DNA from: Streptomyces cinnabarinus
GTDB taxonomy: Bacteria > Actinomycetota > Actinomycetes > Streptomycetales > Streptomycetaceae
Assembly: GCF_027270315.1 (NCBI RefSeq)
Contig: NZ_CP114413.1
Span: 3,038,001 to 3,102,000 of the forward strand
Direction: 5' to 3'
Length of the DNA: 64,000 nt
The notes beneath the pieces were generated by a model. That model was not told where the DNA came from. It saw nothing but the letters and a program-made list of their open reading frames with translations, and made no database searches. Of the stretch, positions 59,428 to 64,000 are shown piece by piece. The translations under genes were made by a program, and so were the position numbers. The first letter of the stretch is position 1. The number at the start of each line of letters is the position of its first letter.

Positions 59428-61059
59428 GTGCGCGACGTGACCCACGACGTGCCGGCGCTCGGTCGCCGGGCCTTCCTGAAGCACTCCGGCGCGCTGGGCG
59501 CGGCCGCCGCCGTCTCCGCGTCCCTGGCGGCCTGCTCGGCCGGGCCGGAGTCCACCAACGACACCGGCGGCGGGGCGGGCGGCCCGAACCGCACGCTGAC
59601 CGCGGTCATCGGCTACGGCAACGACGGCAGCTGGGATCCGACGCAGACCGCGTCGGCCTTCTGCATGGCCGCCAACAACCACATCTACGAGGGCCTGCTG
59701 GACACCGACCCCATCTCCCGGGAGCCGTACGCGGCCCTCGCCACCCAGGTACCGGCCGACCCGAACGCCACGACCTGGCGGTTCGCGCTGCGGGAGGGCG
59801 CCACCTTCCACGACGGCAAGCCGGTCACCGCCGACGACGTGGTGTTCGTCTTCGACCGGATCCTCGATCCGAAGACCCAGACCCTCACCAAGGGCTTCTT
59901 CGCGCCCTGGCTGAAGGAGGTCCGCAGGACCGGCCCCCGCGAGGTCGAACTGATGCTCAAGTTCCCCTTCCCGGACGGGCTTTCCCGGCTCACCCTGGCC
60001 AAGGTCATGCCCAGGCACGTGTTCTCCCGGCCGGGCGGCTGGGAGGACGCCATCAGGGGCACCGCGATCGGCTCGGGCCCGTACCGGCAGACCGCGCACC
60101 ACCCGAAGTCCAACACCACCTTCGAGGCGTACGCCGGCTACAACGGGCCGCGCCGGGCCGCCTTCAAGAAGATGAACTGGCTGACGATCGTGGACGCGGC
60201 CCCGCGGGTCGCCCGGATCTCGGGGGCGAGCGCCGGGGCGCAGATCTCCGACAACATCCCGTACGCCAACATCGGGCAGCTGGAGAGCGGCGGGCTGACG
60301 GTGGCGGGCGGGGCCGGGATGAACAACCTGTTCCTGATGTTCAACACCGGGCACAAGCCCTTCGACGACGTACGGGTGCGGCAGGCGCTGCACTACGCCA
60401 TCGACACCGAGAAGATGGTCGAGGTCGCCCTCAAGGGGCACGGCACCCCGTCCAGTTCCTTCCTGAACGAGGCCAACCCTGCCTACCGGCGCGCCAGGAC
60501 GGTCTACGACCACGACCCGGACCGGGCGAAGGCGCTGCTGAAGGCGGCCGGGGTCAGCGGGCTGAAGATCGACATCCTGGCGGTGAACGTCAGCTGGATC
60601 GTGGACTGTCTGCCGACGATCAAGGCCTCCTGGGACGCGATCGGCGTGCGCACGACGCTGTCCCCGCAGGAGACGACGGCCGTCTTCACCAAGATGGACC
60701 AGAAGCAGGACTACCAGGTCGTCGCCGCCGCCTCGAACCCCAACCAGTTCGGCCTCGACGCCGACCTGATCATGCATTACAACTACGGGCCCGCCAACCT
60801 GTGGATGCAGTACACCCGTTGGGCCGGCGATCCGGTCGCACGGCAGCTCTTCAAGGACATGGACCGGGCGACCCGGGAGCCGGACCCGGACCGCAAGAAG
60901 GCGATGATCCAGGACTACGTCGACGTCGTCGCCGAGCAGGCCGTGCTCTACCCGGTCGTCCACAACGAGCTGATGACCGCCTGGGACGACCGGCTGCTCA
61001 CCGGCATAAGGGCACAGCCGTACCCCGGCATCAACCTGCTCCAGGCGAAGTGGGCCTAG
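59428..61059 (+). CDS. Peptide/nickel-type ABC transporter, substrate-binding lipoprotein
   Basis: 543 aa from GTG 59428 (GGAGGAACC upstream). A Tat-type twin Arg (GRRAFLKHSGALG) precedes the lipobox LAACSAG. SBP family 5 motifs are present: WRFALREGATFHDGKPVTADDVVFVFDRI and RVRQALHYAIDTEKMV. It is the extracytoplasmic receptor of the following permease/ATPase genes. The ligand is probably an oligopeptide or another small solute. Confidence 0.94.
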   Translation: MRDVTHDVPALGRRAFLKHSGALGAAAAVSASLAACSAGPESTNDTGGGAGGPNRTLTAVIGYGNDGSWDPTQTASAFCMAANNHIYEGLLDTDPISREPYAALATQVPADPNATTWRFALREGATFHDGKPVTADDVVFVFDRILDPKTQTLTKGFFAPWLKEVRRTGPREVELMLKFPFPDGLSRLTLAKVMPRHVFSRPGGWEDAIRGTAIGSGPYRQTAHHPKSNTTFEAYAGYNGPRRAAFKKMNWLTIVDAAPRVARISGASAGAQISDNIPYANIGQLESGGLTVAGGAGMNNLFLMFNTGHKPFDDVRVRQALHYAIDTEKMVEVALKGHGTPSSSFLNEANPAYRRARTVYDHDPDRAKALLKAAGVSGLKIDILAVNVSWIVDCLPTIKASWDAIGVRTTLSPQETTAVFTKMDQKQDYQVVAAASNPNQFGLDADLIMHYNYGPANLWMQYTRWAGDPVARQLFKDMDRATREPDPDRKKAMIQDYVDVVAEQAVLYPVVHNELMTAWDDRLLTGIRAQPYPGINLLQAKWA

Positions 61060-61063
61060 CGGG

Positions 61064-62022
61064 ATGACGGCCGTCGTACGGATCCTGCTGCGCCGGATCG
61101 TCCTGCTGGTGCCGCTGACGCTCGGCATCGTGCTCTTCGTGTTCCTGGTGATGCGCTTCTCGGACGTCGACCCGGCGTCCGCGTTCTTCCAGGGCGCCAA
61201 CCCCACCGCCGAGCAACTGCGCCAGTTCCGCGAGGAGAACGGTCTGCTGGACCCGCTGCCCGTGCGCTACTTCGCCTTCGTCGGCGATCTGCTCCACGGC
61301 GACCTGGGCACCAGCGTGCTCACCCGGGGCGAGGTGGCCGACCAGGTGCTGACCGCGCTGCCGCTGACCACGCAGCTCACCTTCCTGGGGCTCGGCATCG
61401 CGGTCGTGCTGTCGCTGCTCGGCGGGCTCACCGCGGCCGTGTACCGGGACCGGCTCCCGGACCAGATCATCCGGGTGGTCTCGCTGACCGGGGTGGCCGC
61501 GCCCGGCTTCTGGCTGGCGCTGCTGATGATCCAGTACCTGGCGGTCGAGCTGGGCTGGTTCCCGGCCGGCGGCTACATCAACCCGGCGGACTCCTTCACC
61601 GGCTGGCTGAAGACGATGACACTGCCCGCGCTCGCCCTCTCGCTGCCGGTGGCGGCCCAGCTGACCCGGATCGTGCGCACCTCGATGGTGGAGGAGCTGG
61701 ACAAGGACTACGTCCGCACCGCGATCGGCAGCGGTCTGCCACCGCGGGTGGTGGTGGGCCGGAACGTGCTCAGGAACGCCCTCGTCAATCCGCTCACCGT
61801 GCTCGGTCTCCGGGTCGGCTATCTGCTGGGCGGCGCGGTCGTCATCGAGACGATCTTCTCGCTGCCCGGCATGGGCAAGCTGATGATCGACGCGGTGAAG
61901 AACGGTGACCCGGCGGTCGTCCAGGGCGTGGTGCTGACCACGGCGTTCGGCTTCGTCATCGTCAACCTGGTGATCGACATCCTGTATCTGCTGGTCAACC
62001 CGCGACTGAGGGACTCGGCCGC

Positions 62023-62026
<4 letters not shown>
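61064..62026 (+). CDS. Peptide ABC transporter permease, DppB type
   Basis: 320 aa, about six helices. FLVMRFSDVDPASAFF, the EAA-type loop (RTSMVEELDKDYVRTAIGSGLPPRVVVGRNVLRNAL) and VVIETIFSLPGMGKLMIDAV are canonical for DppB/OppB. It lies 4 bp after the receptor gene and its stop overlaps the next ATG. Confidence 0.94.
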
Positions 62027-63996
<1,970 letters not shown>

Positions 63997-64000
63997 ACGC

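Overview
The window is high-GC actinobacterial chromosome and almost certainly Streptomyces. Third codon positions are strongly G/C, GTG starts and ATGA/GTGA gene overlaps are frequent, and many exported proteins carry Tat or lipoprotein signals. The gene order (SoxR-box FMN reductase, nirBD, ppdK, glyS, znuACB-zur, uppS, recO, then a ParA-like/methyltransferase cluster) matches, from memory, the S. coelicolor SCO2478-SCO2525 core region. I see no rRNA, tRNA, CRISPR array, intact insertion sequence or prophage. The window is cut at both ends: an NmrA-type oxidoreductase at the left and an oligopeptide ABC operon at the right.

Left third (1-20 kb). A divergent HxlR/oxidoreductase pair is followed by an FMN reductase with a good SoxR box, a secreted protein plus class F sortase, and a TauE/SafE exporter. 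Next is the assimilatory nitrite reductase operon (FAD oxidoreductase, nirB, nirD), with a GlnR-like site in front. Then come a small lipoprotein, a LysE exporter, a translationally coupled beta-carbonic anhydrase/SulP transporter pair divergent from a two-component system, a PhoX-like protein, an Excalibur/LAXTG surface protein and pyruvate phosphate dikinase.

Middle (20-44 kb). A ROK regulator is divergent from two (alpha/alpha)6-barrel glycosidase genes. These are followed by an LTA-synthase-like sulfatase, dusB, an MFS exporter, a tiny zinc-finger protein, a GNAT behind a perfect CebR-type operator, and a TetR/aldo-keto reductase pair with an elaborate operator. A GH18 chitinase sits behind paired DasR-like sites. 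Then come LysR, an EamA permease fused in frame to an NAD(P)-binding protein, LysE, a DUF4394 protein, glyS and the zinc system znuACB-zur with a Zur-like box over the znuA start. uppS and recO follow; just upstream of recO lies a truncated, synonymously diverged copy of its own 5' end.

Right third (44-64 kb). The most unusual locus is a six-gene, one-direction cluster at 45.3-51.9 kb. It encodes an SAM methyltransferase, a large helical protein, a ParA/MinD-like ATPase with a variant P-loop (Arg instead of the catalytic Lys), two proteins of unknown fold and a membrane protein with a degenerate PLD-like region. It corresponds to the uncharacterised SCO2521-SCO2525 families, and its function is unknown. 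Beyond it are a RimI-like GNAT with a 17-bp tandem repeat grown from its own 3' end, a TAP-like peptidase, a Tat-exported barrel hydrolase, a class A beta-lactamase, a PTP-like phosphatase, a SigE-type ECF sigma factor with a membrane partner, and a FadR-type regulator divergent from a peptide ABC transporter operon.
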